64,000 bases of DNA, taken from assembly GCA_039707465.1 (NCBI GenBank), contig CM077658.1, positions 10,319,574 to 10,383,573 on the forward strand. The letters are read 5' to 3'. Source of the DNA: Rhabdophis nuchalis (taxonomy: Eukaryota; Chordata; Lepidosauria; Squamata; Natricidae). Made by a program: the position numbers and the translations under genes. Below, piece by piece: positions 43,678 to 54,197 of this stretch (the stretch's first letter is position 1; every line of letters begins with the position of its first letter). Under the pieces are notes generated by a model. That model saw only the letters and a program-made list of their open reading frames with translations. It was not told where the DNA came from and did no database searches.

Positions 43678-44373
43678 AGGACCTGTATACTTCACGAGTC
43701 AAAAAGAAGGCTGTGAAAATATCTACAGACCCCTCACATCCTGGACATAAATTGTTTTAACTCCTACCCTCAAAACGACACTATAGAGCACTGCACACCT
43801 GAACAGCTAGACCACAGGTGGGTTGCTACCGGTTCAGCCTGGATCGGGTGAAACGGTAGTAGCGGTGGTGGGAGGCTCTGCCTACCTGCCTGGACATTTC
43901 TGTGCATGCACCGAAGTGTCACACTCGTGTACGGGAGCGCACTCAAACAAAGGAAAAAACTGGTAACCCACCACTGAACTAAACACAAGACCAGTTTTTT
44001 TCCGAACGCCATCACTCTGCTAAACAAATAATTCCCTCAACACTGTCAAACTATTCACTAAGGCTGCATTCCTATTCATCTTCTAATCGTTCCTATCACC
44101 CATCAACTCCTACTTACGACTGCATAACTTGTATCCTTACAATTTATATTGATTGTTTCCTAGTATGATTTGATTGCTTATTTGTACCCTATGGCTATCA
44201 TTGTGTTGAACCTTATAATTCTTGATGAATGTATCTTTTCTTTTATGTACACTGAGAGCATCTGCATCAAAGACAAATTCCTTGTGTGTCCAATCACACT
44301 TGGCAAATAAAGAATCCTATTCTATTCTATTCTATTCTATTCTATTCTATTCTATTCTATTCTATTCTATTCT
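43678..44373 (+). mobile_element. CR1/L2-group LINE 3' end with nested MITE
   Basis: In broken frames the start reads like the C-terminal end of a LINE protein (DPSHPGHKLF-like near 43725-43755, then HKTSFFPNAITLLNK-like near 43985-44028). The 3' UTR ends with CCTTGTGTGTCCAATCACAC and a (TTCTA)n tail to 44373. The MITE at 43813-43976 interrupts the coding end. Confidence 0.75.
43813..43976. mobile_element. hAT-like MITE nested in a LINE
   Basis: 164 bp from CACAGGTGGGTTGCTACCGG to CTGGTAACCCACCACTG, flanked by AGCTAGAC and AACTAAAC (6 of 8 match; both differ from a common AACTAGAC by simple transitions). Confidence 0.8.
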
Positions 44374-44729
44374 ATGGATTTCATAATATAAGTAAAGTTT
44401 CTCAAAGGAAGAAGATAACCCATGCCATCAAACCCTGCTTTGCAGACCAATTCAGTGACAAAAGTCAGGGGCATCCTATCAAAAACTCAACTGTGTACTT
44501 TAAAAAAAAATGATTTAAGGAAAACGCCAATGTTCATCCCTCACTGATTCCACTAATTTTCTGCATCACTGTTACAACCACTGTAGCCCTCAGAGATCAC
44601 AGAGGAGATGGAGCTTCTGCATGGATACAGTTGGAGTAGCAGGCTGGATGCAAGAAAAATCAAAGTCAAATCTCTCCAACTCGGTTTAGAGTTCCTATTT
44701 TCTGCTACTTTTATTATGGGAAACTAACA
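44374..44729. other. Unassigned sequence
   Basis: No repeat or gene recognised. Confidence 0.4.
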
Positions 44730-45292
44730 TGCAGGTACTTTTCAATTTACAGCCACATGAAATTAGATTGCTGAAAAAAAGGGACTTACGATTGATGAGT
44801 TCAGGATCCCATAGTCATAGGATCGCCGTTTGGTGAGCCACAGGGGCGCAGTGGTCAGAGTGCAGTACTGCAGGCTACTTCTGCTGACTGCCGGCTGCCT
44901 GCAATTTGGCAGTTCGACTCTCACAAGGCTCAAGGTTGACTCAGCCTTCCATCCTTCTGAGGTGGGGAAAATGAGGACCCGGATTGTTGGGGGCAAGAGG
45001 CTGACTCTGTAAACCGCTTAGAGAGGGCTGTAAAAGCACTGTGAAGCGGTATATAAGTGTATAAGTGCTATTGCTTTTGCTATCTGGCTTCTGACAAGCA
45101 AATGCAATGGGGAAGCCAGTAGGAAGGTCAAAAGTCATCACCACATGGTGTCTTGCTTAGCAACGTGGTGATTTTCTTAACGATCATAGCCACAAAGGGT
45201 GTAAAGTCAGGTGTGGCCATATGATGCCTCACCTAATGACTGCATCGCTTGGCAACAAATTATTGTGCTCATGTACATTGAGGAGTGCTTGC
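44730..45292. mobile_element. Pogo-like element split by an S2 SINE
   Basis: Left part ATGCAGGTACTTTTCAATTT to about 44833; right part from 45084 (ATCTGGCTTCTGACAAGCAA, TTGCTTAGCAACGTGGTGAT) to 45292. Ends are diverged. Confidence 0.7.
44836..45080 (+). mobile_element. S2 SINE, well preserved
   Basis: Complete head (GGGGCGCAGTGGTCAGAGTG, box B GTTCGACTCTC), CAAGGTTGACTCAGCCTTCC, GGATTGTTGGGGGCAAGAGG and tail GTGAAGCGGTATATAAGTG. It is the best S2 reference copy in the window. Confidence 0.93.
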
Positions 45293-45439
45293 ATCTTCCT
45301 AAACCAAAATCCTAGCTGGAAATGTGCCTCAGGCAAACCTCTCTGCCCCTTGCACAGAACTGGCCCATCCTGCCTTTAACCTCTCCAATCAGCCGTTCCA
45401 TGTTTACTGTCCCATTCTCATATCATTTGTTCTCGCCAC
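45293..45439. other. Short unassigned spacer
   Basis: Nothing recognised. Confidence 0.4.
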
Positions 45440-45850
45440 TGCAGCGGCAACCACCCTCTTTATGTGGCACATTTGCAAATTAGCATCATGAAACCGGGGA
45501 GCTTTTAACCATCTAATTAGCCCTAATTGATAGTTGGAGTGTGCACTTCTTTCTGTTACCGACCACCGTTATTTAAAGAAAACCAAATTATTCTATCACG
45601 GCCTTCCATAATAACACCGCTAAGCGTGCAGGGCAGAGCAGAGCAGGCGAGGAGTTTATTAAATTGCTGGCGCAATTTAATGCAGGCCTAAGAGGAGCGA
45701 AGTCCTACTACAGCCCAATTATCCTCCAAACCAGGGATTCTAATGCGTTGGTAAAGGTCATCAGAGTAATGTAGCTTCTGAATATGCTTGTTAAGAAGCC
45801 AAAAGCTATTCGGGCCTTTGCTTATCTCCTGTTCTTATCAAGCTCACCTA
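45440..45850. promoter_or_regulatory. Candidate conserved noncoding element
   Basis: A 400-bp repeat-free island of even composition. It holds the POU-type palindrome ATTTGCAAAT (45471-45480), paired homeodomain words TCTAATTAG and CTAATTGATA (about 45512-45532), and CAATTTAATGC near 45675. Both strands have stops throughout. The appearance is that of a developmental enhancer, but there is no alignment behind this call. Confidence 0.35.
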
Positions 45851-46830
45851 ACGGATGATCCTAACAATTCACACTGGCAGCCTTTTGTAGTGTAATGAAG
45901 ACTACGGCAATCTGATGAATGCGGGAACTGCACAGAAAACGTCAGGTCTTTCATTAAGAAAACCTTCCCAAGTTCATTGTATTGAACCAGGGCTCTGGCT
46001 GTTAGGCTGATACATGACACAGTCAATTCCAGTTACACTTTAAGTGACTATTCACGTTCAGTGAATTCCATTTTAAAAACTAATTTATTTAGGTTCGGTT
46101 ATTTACACAGATCTGCACCTTTTCGGGGGCCCTCCGTTGCAAAGGGGCTTCTCCCGCGTGTGTCTGCGTGAGCAAGCGCATGCATGCAGCTATTATCGTT
46201 TTTTTATTATTACTTATTGAAGAACTGGAGGAATTCTCCCCTCCCTTCCCTCCCCCATTTTTAATTTCTGGTGGAAGAGATTCCAAAATTGAAATAAGCG
46301 CAGATCAGTGCATTACCAAAATGACTTCTCCTTAATAATGTAATTTACAGAGCAAGGAGTACGTGAAGACAGTTTATCACATGGAGATGGATCATTGAGC
46401 AAGGATTTCCTATGCACTGTGATTTGATTGTGAAGGATTTGGCCAAGTTCCAAAGAGGTTTGTTTAAGCATATCTTGGAGCATCCTCAATGATCAAAGCC
46501 AGCCCAACACTTTTTTTCCTGACTGCAATGCAGAACATAGCACCTTTTCCCATTCGGTATTAGTTAGTTACGTGCCATCAAATTGGCCTCAACCCCGGTG
46601 ACTGAATGGGCAAATGTTCATTGTCTCAATCTGTCACTTGCGGTAAGTTATAGCTTTTCCAAGGACATTCCTACACTGTCGCCTTGTCTATCTACTTTAT
46701 CCCTTGTCTTTCGTTTCTTCTGCTTCCCTCCAGCAGAGAATGTCAAGCATCTACGTTTTTCTAGCTCTCCTCCCTTCCCACCACATGCTCACTGTTTCAG
46801 CTTACTCATCATTATATGATGGAACCCAGG
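45851..46830. other. Unassigned sequence
   Basis: Mostly unique. The stretch from about 46561 (TACGTGCCATCAAATTGGCC, GGTGACTGAATGGGCAAATG) looks like an old dispersed repeat I cannot name. Confidence 0.4.
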
Positions 46831-46835
46831 AATAC

Positions 46836-47194
46836 TGTCAGAGTTTGCAGCAGTAATCAAATCCAGAACGCGCACACATATAACTGATTCAGCAGGATTC
46901 ATTAACTTCCTTATATACATAATAACACATGAATAAATGGTACAATACCAACAGCAGATTCTTCCAACATGGTAGAGAGGAGAGAGGAGTTTCAGTTCAG
47001 AGTTCAGCAGACAGACAAGATCAGATTAGTTCTCTTGCACATACTCAGAGCTACATAGGTAAGCCATCACCAAATAGTACCCATTGGCTGATCCAGTTCC
47101 CATGCCTATACATTGGCCGACCTTGTTATCATGTCTTATTCCAGCCAGTCTGACCTATTGCTATGTCCTATTCCAGTTCATGAATATTCTGACA
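46836..47194 (-). mobile_element. Probable solo LTR
   Basis: 359 bp with ends TGTCAGAGTTTGC and ATATTCTGACA, flanked by AATAC and AATGC (4 of 5). On the minus strand TGTATATAAGGAAG supplies a TATA-like box (about 46907-46920). No coding remains. Confidence 0.65.
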
Positions 47195-47377
47195 AATGCA
47201 GCTATCCTTCATATGGTCTCCTAAGTTGAAATAGTGTCTACTGTATATTAATGTAATATTCATATTTGTTTATTCACTAATATTTTATTAAGGTATTCTG
47301 TTTCTGCTCACCTGAGCATCAAGACTGAACTGTTTTGGTTCTTTTAAACCTTAATGCTTTTCAACTTGCCAATGAAC

Positions 47378-47695
47378 TGTTGGGGGGAATGGAATGTGGA
47401 GAATGTATGCAGAGACTGTGAGAGCATGGAAACCATCAAGGTCACTGCTGCAGGTGCTTGAGAAAGAGATGGATTGTTCCCATAACAAAAGAACGTCTCC
47501 TAATTGGACAATGTGACCATACAGGGGTGGGGAGAAGGATAAAGTATTGTTTAACTGAGCAAGCATTTGTGCAGGAAACCAGAGTTGGTTCTTTCTTCAG
47601 TACCAACATGGTATATCCAATAAAGTTTTACTTTGGGGAATTCAATTCCCCCGAGAACGTTTCCTTGTTTTGGGTTTGCTATTTAGATGGTTGAC
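47378..47695 (+). mobile_element. Possible LTR
   Basis: Starts TGTTGGGGGGAATGG and ends TTAGATGGTTGACA; CAATAAAGTTTTACTTT near 47620 looks like a polyadenylation region. No target duplication was found, so the boundaries are provisional. Confidence 0.4.
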
Positions 47696-47728
47696 ACTAA
47701 GTTCAATTGTAATTAAAATGTCATATAT

Positions 47729-47914
47729 GTCTATGGAGATTCTCAATCATGGTTGTCCCAAAGATGCTTTTTTAAGAGGCAACTGGACTTTCTGGATTTC
47801 TTTGAAGATGTTTTGCTTCTAATCCAGGAAGCTTCTTCAGCTCTCATTCAAGATGAGAAGTGAAACATCTTCAAAGAAAAATTAGAACGTCCCATTGAAA
47901 AAGTACTTTTGGGT
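47729..47914. mobile_element. Inverted-repeat element (family IR), near complete
   Basis: Left arm GTCTATGGAGATTCTCAATC and AAGAGGCAACTGGACTTTCT; right arm with GATGAGAAGTGAAACATC and AAAAAGTACTTTTGGG. On the minus strand of the left arm CTGAAGA, a GCTTC stem and a degenerate GAAACGTC (CAAAACATC) can be seen near 47808-47840. Confidence 0.75.
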
Positions 47915-48006
47915 AAATCCTATAGTTCGCCTGTTGGGGGTGCACAAAAACAAACTTCCTCTTATTTGTCCTTAATCACTCCCTCTTCCTTTTTATAGAC
48001 TTAGAA

Positions 48007-48141
48007 CAAGGATGTCCAAACTTGGGAACTTTAAGACTTGTGGACTTCAACTCCCAGAATTCCCCAGCCAGCATAGCTGGCTGGGGAATTCTGGGAGTTG
48101 AAGTCCACAAGTCTTAAAGTTCCCAAGTTTGGACATCCCTG
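48007..48141. mobile_element. 135-bp palindromic hAT-like MITE
   Basis: Near-perfect palindrome with arms of about 60 bp centred on CCAGCCAGCATAGCTGGCTGG. Ends CAAGGATGTCC / GGACATCCCTG; perfect 8-bp duplication ACTTAGAA (47999-48006 and 48142-48149). It could fold to a long hairpin. Confidence 0.93.
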
Positions 48142-48149
48142 ACTTAGAA

Positions 48150-48604
48150 GTACTTGCTGAAACAGATCCCAATCCATTCATCTGAGAGTAGTTTGCACTA
48201 ACTTAGCTATGATGTTAGATGATACTAGTGGCTATTGGGTAGAGATTTACTAATGAACTGTGATTGCTGTTCCATATCATCCCCCCACCCCACCCTCATC
48301 ACTGCATCAATATGCTTCAATTAATTTTCAGCTGATTTATAAATATTTAGAATAAACTAATCACAATTAAGCCAATTAGGAAGCCTTTAAAATCTATCAT
48401 AAATAAGATGAATGCCACTCTTGTGTTTTGCATACATTTTATTACGGAAGCAGTATTAGCCATTACAACCAATGTCAAGCTAAGGCAACTGACTATTCCT
48501 CTGTCTGGCTTTCTACTTAAAACAGTGGGTTTCAACATTGTGGGTTGAAATGAACAATCGCGGTGTGTTCTTTTCTTGAATAAAGCCAATATGAGATCTC
48601 CCTT
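48150..48604. other. Unassigned sequence
   Basis: Unique AT-rich DNA, no gene recognised. Confidence 0.45.
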
Positions 48605-48608
48605 TAGC

Positions 48609-48891
48609 AATTTTAGAACTAAGGAGACCTTTCCTGACGGTTAGAACAATTAATTTTAGAACTAAGGAGACCTTTCCTGACGGTTAGAACAATTAACCAG
48701 TGGAACAACTTGCCTCCAGAAGTTGTGAATGCCCCAACCCTGGAAGTCTTTAAGAAGATGTTGGATAGCCATTTGTCTGGAGTGGTGTAGGGCTCCCTGC
48801 CTAAGCAGGGGGTTGGACTAGAAGATCATCAAGGTCCCTTCCAACTATTCTATTCTATTCTATTCTAGTCTAGTCTAGTCTAGTCTATTCT
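48609..48891 (+). mobile_element. CR1 LINE 3' end with a 43-bp internal duplication
   Basis: Starts with two tandem copies of a 43-bp block (AATTTTAGAACTAAGGAGAC...) at 48609 and 48652, then the C-terminal codons (NNLPPEVVNAPTLEVFKKML-like) and the 3' UTR GGGGGTTGGACTAGAAGATC with a (TATTC)n/(TAGTC)n tail. Confidence 0.88.
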
Positions 48892-48914
48892 CCATCAAGG
48901 ATTATATTTCAAAA

Positions 48915-49237
48915 AGGTAACGGTTCCCCTGGCACATATTGTATGTGCTAGTCGTTCCCAACTCTATGGGGCAGTGCTCGTATCCGTTTCAAAGCCAGCA
49001 CTGTCTAAAAACATCTCTGTGGTCATATCCCCGGAACAACTCAATGCCAAAGGTGCACAGAATCCTGTGACCTTCCCACCAAAGGTGGTCCCAATTTTTC
49101 TACTTGCATTTTTACATGCTTTGGAACTGCTAGGTTGGTGAATTCACACCTCTGTTACGTGGTGCTAGGGATTCGAACACTGAACTGCTGACCTTTCTGA
49201 TCGACAAGTGTCTTAGCCGCTGAGCTACCATGTCCCA
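48915..49237 (-). mobile_element. S1 SINE, nearly full length, diverged
   Basis: Tail GTAACGGTTCCCCTGGCACA at the left and the decayed tRNA-like head at the right (GTCTTAGCCGCTGAGCTACC). About 15 bases are missing in the GAAGAGCCAGC region and several in the GGAACTGCTAGG region. Confidence 0.88.
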
Positions 49238-49266
49238 ATATTTTAGGACAGTTCAAAAAAGTTAAG

Positions 49267-49302
<36 letters not shown>
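49267..49302. repeat. (GA)n microsatellite
   Basis: About 17 GA units after GGGGAGAG. Confidence 0.95.
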
Positions 49303-49303
<1 letters not shown>

Positions 49304-50057
49304 GGTAATGTATTAAAATCATGAGGTTTTGTCTCCTATTATTACCCAAGTTTTACAAATTTGAGTGCACTTGGATGATAAATACATATACATGTGCTAG
49401 AAAGATTTACAAAATTAATACATGTGAGAAAGGAATGTGAAAATAATTGGATTGCATTAAACCACAGTGTAAATTGAATCAGGCATGTCTAAATAAAAAG
49501 GCACAAATGTACCAAGAAAGCCACTGCGTGCCCCATTTGTTTACTCTCGCTTGGTGATAATTGTTTGCAGCAGAACATATCAGTAAATTCTATAAATGGG
49601 ACCCACAGCCAGGAAATGTTAAATAATTAATGTCACCTTCCCAGCCTCCTGCATTTCAGTAGATATAAATGACCGTGTAATTCCAAACCCAATTATCAGT
49701 ACTTAGCCATTCCATTTTGTAGTTAAAATCCCACAAAATTAAAGGGCATCAATTCTTAATGGTAATAGACCAGACAAGGGATTAAAGATTATTTTTATGT
49801 TTACTTCCTGTCAGGAAAAAGCGTTTGGGCAGGAAATGTTTCCAACCAAGTAAATGGCTCAAAAGAGGTTCATGGAGCATGCTTAAAACTTCCAACTTGG
49901 ATGGAATTCTAAGGAATGCGTGTAATTACTTGCTTAATTAATTTGCTAATTCTCCCCCTCACCCCCCCCCCAAAATACCAAGAGATCTTTATCATGCCAA
50001 ATAAATGTCTAAGGAACAGGGAGATGATATGGACTGTTCATACTACATTCCCACTTC
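49303..50057. other. Unique sequence, candidate conserved noncoding DNA
   Basis: 49500-49800 is repeat-free with GGTGATAATTGTTTGCAG, AAATAATTAATGTCACC and CAATTATCAGTACTTAG; a candidate regulatory island by appearance. A C-run lies at 49962-49971. Confidence 0.3.
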
Positions 50058-50069
50058 TATATAAGGTAA

Positions 50070-50285
50070 AGAGGGACATGGTGGCTCAGTGGCTAAGATG
50101 CTACACTTGTCGATCAGAAAGGTCGGCAGTTTGGCGGTTCGAATCCCTAGTGCCACGTAACGGACTGAGCTCCCGTTACTTGTCCCGGCATCTGCCAACC
50201 TAGCAGTTCGAAATCAGGAAAAAAATGCAAGTGCAAAAATAGGAACCACCTTTTGGTGGGAAGATAACAGCGTTCTGTGCACCTT
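50070..50285 (+). mobile_element. S1 SINE, plus strand, 3'-shortened, 12-bp duplication
   Basis: The head is complete: GGTGGCTCAGTGGCTAAGAT (box A) and GGTTCGAATCCC (box B), then TTGTCCCGGCATCTGCCAAC and GTGGGAAGATAACAGCG. It ends at GTGCACCTT rather than the usual GTAAAGG tail. Flanked by TATATAAGGTAA at 50058-50069 and 50286-50297. Confidence 0.92.
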
Positions 50286-50324
50286 TATATAAGGTAAGGA
50301 ATATATCTGCTAATGCATATAGGC

Positions 50325-50698
50325 CAGTGATGGCTAACCTTTTTTGGTTCGCATGCCAAAAGCGGGGGGAGCGCAGGGGGGTTGTGCATGGGTGTGCCAC
50401 ACCCATAATGCTATGTGTACGACCCCCTGCTTTTGGCATGCTTTTTTCACCCTCCCCAGGCTCCAGAGGCTTTCTAGGAGCCTGGGGAGGGTGAAAACAG
50501 CCTCCCCTCCCCACCTCCAGAGGTTTCAGGAGCTTCCCTGAAGCCTCCAGAGGGCGAAAAACGGCGTCAAAAGAAGGCCTAAATCAGCTGGCCAGTGCAC
50601 ACATGAGCGCTGGACCTGAGAGGGCAACGCCTCGCGTGCCCTAAGAAATGGTTCCGCGTGCCACCTGTGGCACCCGTGCCATAGGTTCGCCATCACTG
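50325..50698. mobile_element. hAT-like MITE (CAGTGATGG family), 374 bp
   Basis: Ends CAGTGATGGCTAACCTTTTT / AGGTTCGCCATCACTG and a perfect 8-bp duplication ATATAGGC (50317-50324 and 50699-50706). GC-rich interior with GAGCCTGGGGAGGGTGAAAA. No transposase. Confidence 0.93.
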
Positions 50699-50706
50699 AT
50701 ATAGGC

Positions 50707-51039
50707 AAAGGATTGCTTTATTGATCTATTGCTAAATCTTCATAGAATTTGGGGGAACATAAAAGTTTGGGGGGGAAAATGAAATGCTCCAAGGTAATCA
50801 CTTATTTTGAACAACATAGAAGAAAGTGTGTGAGGATTGAAGTTTAGAGTTGCAAATAAAATAAAAGTATCATCTGTTCCTCTGTGTTTTCTTCATTCCC
50901 CCATCAAGCCGCTGCATCTTCATTATTAAAAAGGTTTCTCAATTCCCCCCCCCAAAAAAAATTAATATTGTTTGATTGTATGCCTAATTTCTCAGTCTAT
51001 AACGTGACAGCTGAGAATACCCTGAAATCCAGAACAGAA
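50707..51039. other. Unassigned sequence
   Basis: Includes a C/A homopolymer junction near 50945-50962. Nothing else recognised. Confidence 0.4.
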
Positions 51040-51181
51040 TAGCATCTGGATTTTGATCATGTGATCATGGGGATGCCCCAATGGTCTTAAGATTGAAAAA
51101 TGGTCATAAATCACTTTTTTTCAGTGCTGTTGAATGGTCACTAAATGAACTCTTGTAAGTCAAGGACTGCCTGTATTATAG
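51040..51181. mobile_element. Pogo-like element, right part
   Basis: Contains TTTTGATCATGTGATCATGG, GTCATAAATCACTTTTTTTC and ends GTAAGTCAAGGACTGCCTGTA. The left half is missing. Confidence 0.75.
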
Positions 51182-51452
51182 CCTCTAATTTCACTCAACT
51201 GTCCTAACCTTAATAGCAGACATTCTTCTTCCCAGCTGGCTCATCCTATGAGCATTAACTTATCCGCTCACTTCAATAGTGTCAATTAATTAATTCCTTA
51301 CATTTTGAGCCCATGATTTTTCCAAGAGCTTCGAATGGTGTTGTTTTGATATAAGAAGGTTTACAGCTGTTCAGTTTGCTAACATGACCAAGTGCAAGAC
51401 ATGATGGTATCAAAATACGTCAACAAATAATTGGAGGAAAGTTCATGCCAGT
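51182..51452. other. Unassigned sequence
   Basis: Nothing recognised. Confidence 0.4.
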
Positions 51453-51460
51453 CAGCAGAC

Positions 51461-51614
51461 CAGAGGTGGGTTTCTGCCGGTTCGCCCCAGATCGAGCGAA
51501 CTGGAAATGGCGCCAGTGGGAGGCTCCGCCCACCCACCCGGACGCTTCTGCGCATGCACGATTGCACTTGCACAAAAGCAAACCAGTAGTAAAATAAATT
51601 GAAACCCACCACTG
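51461..51614. mobile_element. hAT-like MITE (CAGNGGTGG family), 154 bp
   Basis: CAGAGGTGGGTTTCTGCCGG to TGAAACCCACCACTG; interior GGGAGGCTCCGCCCACC and TTCTGCGCATGCACG. Flanks CAGCAGAC / CAGCCAAA match at about five of eight positions. Confidence 0.85.
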
Positions 51615-51821
51615 CAGCCAAACTCTATTTTAAGAGGAGAGATGCTGGAAGGCAGAGAATTTTTCATTTTAATCTGTGAAATTTCAGAGTACAGCACTTT
51701 TGCATCTGAACTGAAAGATAGGAAAGGAAAAGTATATCCAGGAAAAGTATTAAACGACTCATCCATTAAAAAAAAAAAAAATTCCGTGCAATCACCCCTG
51801 ACTCTCAGAGATGGCCTAGAC

Positions 51822-51956
51822 CAGGGGTCTGCAAAGTCGGCTCTTTTAAAACTGGTGGACTTCAACTCCCAGAGTTCCCCAGCCAGCATAGCTGGCTGGG
51901 GAATTCTGGGAGTTGAAGTCCACCAGTCTTAAAAGAGCCGACTTTGCAGACCCCTG
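51822..51956. mobile_element. 135-bp palindromic hAT-like MITE
   Basis: Arms of about 60 bp are almost exactly complementary around CCAGCATAGCTGG; ends CAGGGGTCTGCAAAGTCGG / CCGACTTTGCAGACCCCTG. Flanks GCCTAGAC and GCCTAAGAC fit a duplication with one inserted base. The tight arm match suggests a recent insertion. Confidence 0.9.
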
Positions 51957-53141
51957 GCCTAAGACAAGTCCCTATTTCCTTACCGCATTCCATAATATCT
52001 TCAACAACGAAAGAACTTCTAATGCAGTGTCTTCACTAGAAAAGATGGGATACATTCAGACACGTACCTACTTTGAAAACAGTCCAAATGTTGCACTGTA
52101 CAGCACAGGTAATGTTTGGTGACATTTTGTGTTATGTCTTAAGGGAATTTTTATACAGAATTTCAAATCACGGGCTCCAGTGTTTTGACACATTCTATAC
52201 GTTAGCTCATCTGACATGTCTTGCTTCAAAAATTGTTCCCTTATGATGCACTGTTTTGCCCACTTAAAAGCCACAGGAATGAGAATTTTCGTAGTATGTA
52301 GTTGCACAATGTATTAAAAACTACTTCTGGACTTTTTTTTTAAAAAAAAAAGAAAGTTGCCATTAAATGAGTCGTAGATCAGTCACAAATGCAAGGGCAC
52401 ATAAAACCTTTAAACACCCTCAAAGAAGAGGCAATTCTCTTCTTGGTCCAAAAGAGGGTGGGGGTGAACAATTCTCCTGAAACGACACCAGCTGGAATTA
52501 TGCATCCATCCTCTAAAAACAGAGGAGTACAAAAAGATTAATTGGAGTATGTCTGTCTCGCTCACTATTGCATATATCGAGAAAGAGAATATGTTTTTCA
52601 TGGCAGCAGCTGCTACCTAGTTCCCTAGCGTCAACCCTCCCAGGAAAATCAAAATTGGAAACCAAAGATATGCAATCTACTTTTCTAAGGTGATGTAACA
52701 GAATCCTGCAGTCTCGATGCGCTTTCTCCTTCTTTCCCTCTCTCTGTCTTCCTGAAAACCAGAGAGAGACATGACTGATGCACTTTCTCAAATTACATTT
52801 AGGCCCTGGACTTGGATTTCTTTTATCTGACTGCTGTCTTGATTGGGGCTCTCCCTTTTGTTCCTCAAGGTTATTCCTTCTTCCCCCTACAAAGTCCAAT
52901 TAATTTCGCAAATTATGGAAGCTTCCCAGAGATTGTCAGCGTGAGCAAGAACACTTCAGCTCTAAATGATCTTATGCTCCCATTCTTTTTCCTAGCCTTC
53001 AAGATGCAACTGATGACACTCAACAGTTTGGCCAGCCAATGGTAGCAATGCAATGTTGTGTGTTTCAGAGGGAAACCACACATCGTTTGTAGAGATCAAT
53101 CCCTGATACATTCTAATCCCTTAAACATGGGTTTCATTGGA
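51957..53141. other. Unique sequence
   Basis: T9/A10 junction near 52330 and otherwise unique DNA. 52800-53050 is a repeat-free stretch with GTCCAATTAATTTCGCAAAT. Small ORFs (77 and 128 codons) have no recognisable domains. Confidence 0.4.
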
Positions 53142-53149
53142 AAAATAAC

Positions 53150-53385
53150 CAGAGGTGGTTTTCAGCCGGTTTGGACCGGTTTGCCCAACTGGTAGTGGAA
53201 ATCATGGGTGTCCCTATCCCCGGTTCTATGCCATCCTGTTTAGGCACGTTTTCAAGCTGCGCACATACGTGAAAGCCACACATGTGATCAAAGCACATGC
53301 ACAGAAGGGCAGGTACATGTGTGGGCGGGGCGTGTGGGTGGGACATTTGTGAACTGGTAGGGAAAGCAAATGAATGCCACCTCTG
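53150..53385. mobile_element. hAT-like MITE (CAGNGGTGG family), 236 bp
   Basis: CAGAGGTGGTTTTCAGCCGG to AATGCCACCTCTG, flanked by AAAATAAC / AGAATAAC (7 of 8). Interior with GGGCGGGGCGTGTGGGTGGG. Confidence 0.88.
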
Positions 53386-53393
53386 AGAATAAC

Positions 53394-53736
53394 CATACAG
53401 AAAAAGGGCTATGTCTACGTCTGAGTCTTTACCACTGGTATCCCGTCATTAAACTTGTACTCCATCAAGAAAAGCCTGCACTACGTCCATGTCAGTATAT
53501 GTTGACGTTCTATACAATCTAAAGATTTGTGAAAGGTTGGAGAGACCGTTTCTCTTCAGGAGAATCGTGGATGTCAGAGGTGGGGCCTACACCAGAGATG
53601 TACAGAGGTAAAATCCTGTTTTATACATACACACACACACACACACACACACACCTTGAAGGAAGGAACTCTATAGAGTTAATCAGACCATCGTATTTTA
53701 AGCTGTTGAAGAATACCGTTTTGTACCTGAAGTATA
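53394..53736. other. Unassigned sequence with (CA)n
   Basis: (CA)n at about 53629-53653; otherwise unique. Confidence 0.45.
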
Positions 53737-53790
53737 CAGGTAGTCCCCAACTTACAATTATTCATTTAGTTCACATTTACAATGAAAAAC

Positions 53791-54010
53791 ATGTCTATGG
53801 AGATTCTCAGTCATCCATATTTTTGATTGTCCCAAAAGTGCTTTTTCAAGAGGCAACTGGACTTTCTTTCTTTTTTTTCTTTGAAGACGTTTCACTTCTC
53901 ATCCAAGAAGCTTCTTAAGCTCTGACTGGATGGTGAGGAATGGAAGGATTTATATTCCTTGCAGACAGCTGGCCGTTTGCCTTCTTGCCTATTGAAAAAG
54001 CAACTTTGGG
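53791..54010. mobile_element. Inverted-repeat element (family IR) nested in pogo-like element
   Basis: ATGTCTATGGAGATTCTCAG and AAGAGGCAACTGGACTTTCT, GAAGACGTTTCACTTCTCAT; right arm reduced to TATTGAAAAAGCAACTTTGG. GAAACGTC is intact on the minus strand near 53885-53892. Confidence 0.75.
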
Positions 54011-54062
54011 GCACTGAAAAAAAGTGATTTATGATTGTTTTTCCCATTTACGGCCGTTGTAG

Positions 54063-54197
54063 CAGGGGTCTCCAACCTTTGCAACTTTAAGTCTGAAGGA
54101 CTTCAGCTTCCAGACTTCTCCAGCCAGCTTTGCTGGCTGGAGAATTCTGGGAGCTGAAGTCCTTCAGACTTAAAGTTGCAAAGGTTGGAGACCCCTG
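54063..54197. mobile_element. 135-bp palindromic hAT-like MITE nested in pogo-like element
   Basis: Ends CAGGGGTCTCCAACCTTTGC / GCAAAGGTTGGAGACCCCTG; perfect 8-bp duplication CGTTGTAG (54055-54062 and 54198-54205). Arms are nearly exact complements around CCAGCTTTGCTGG. Confidence 0.95.

Noticed and set aside
50070..50160. tRNA gene suggested by box A and box B
   Set aside because: The boxes belong to the S1 SINE head; the cloverleaf is not completed and a SINE body follows. The same holds at 31500, 44840 and 60260.
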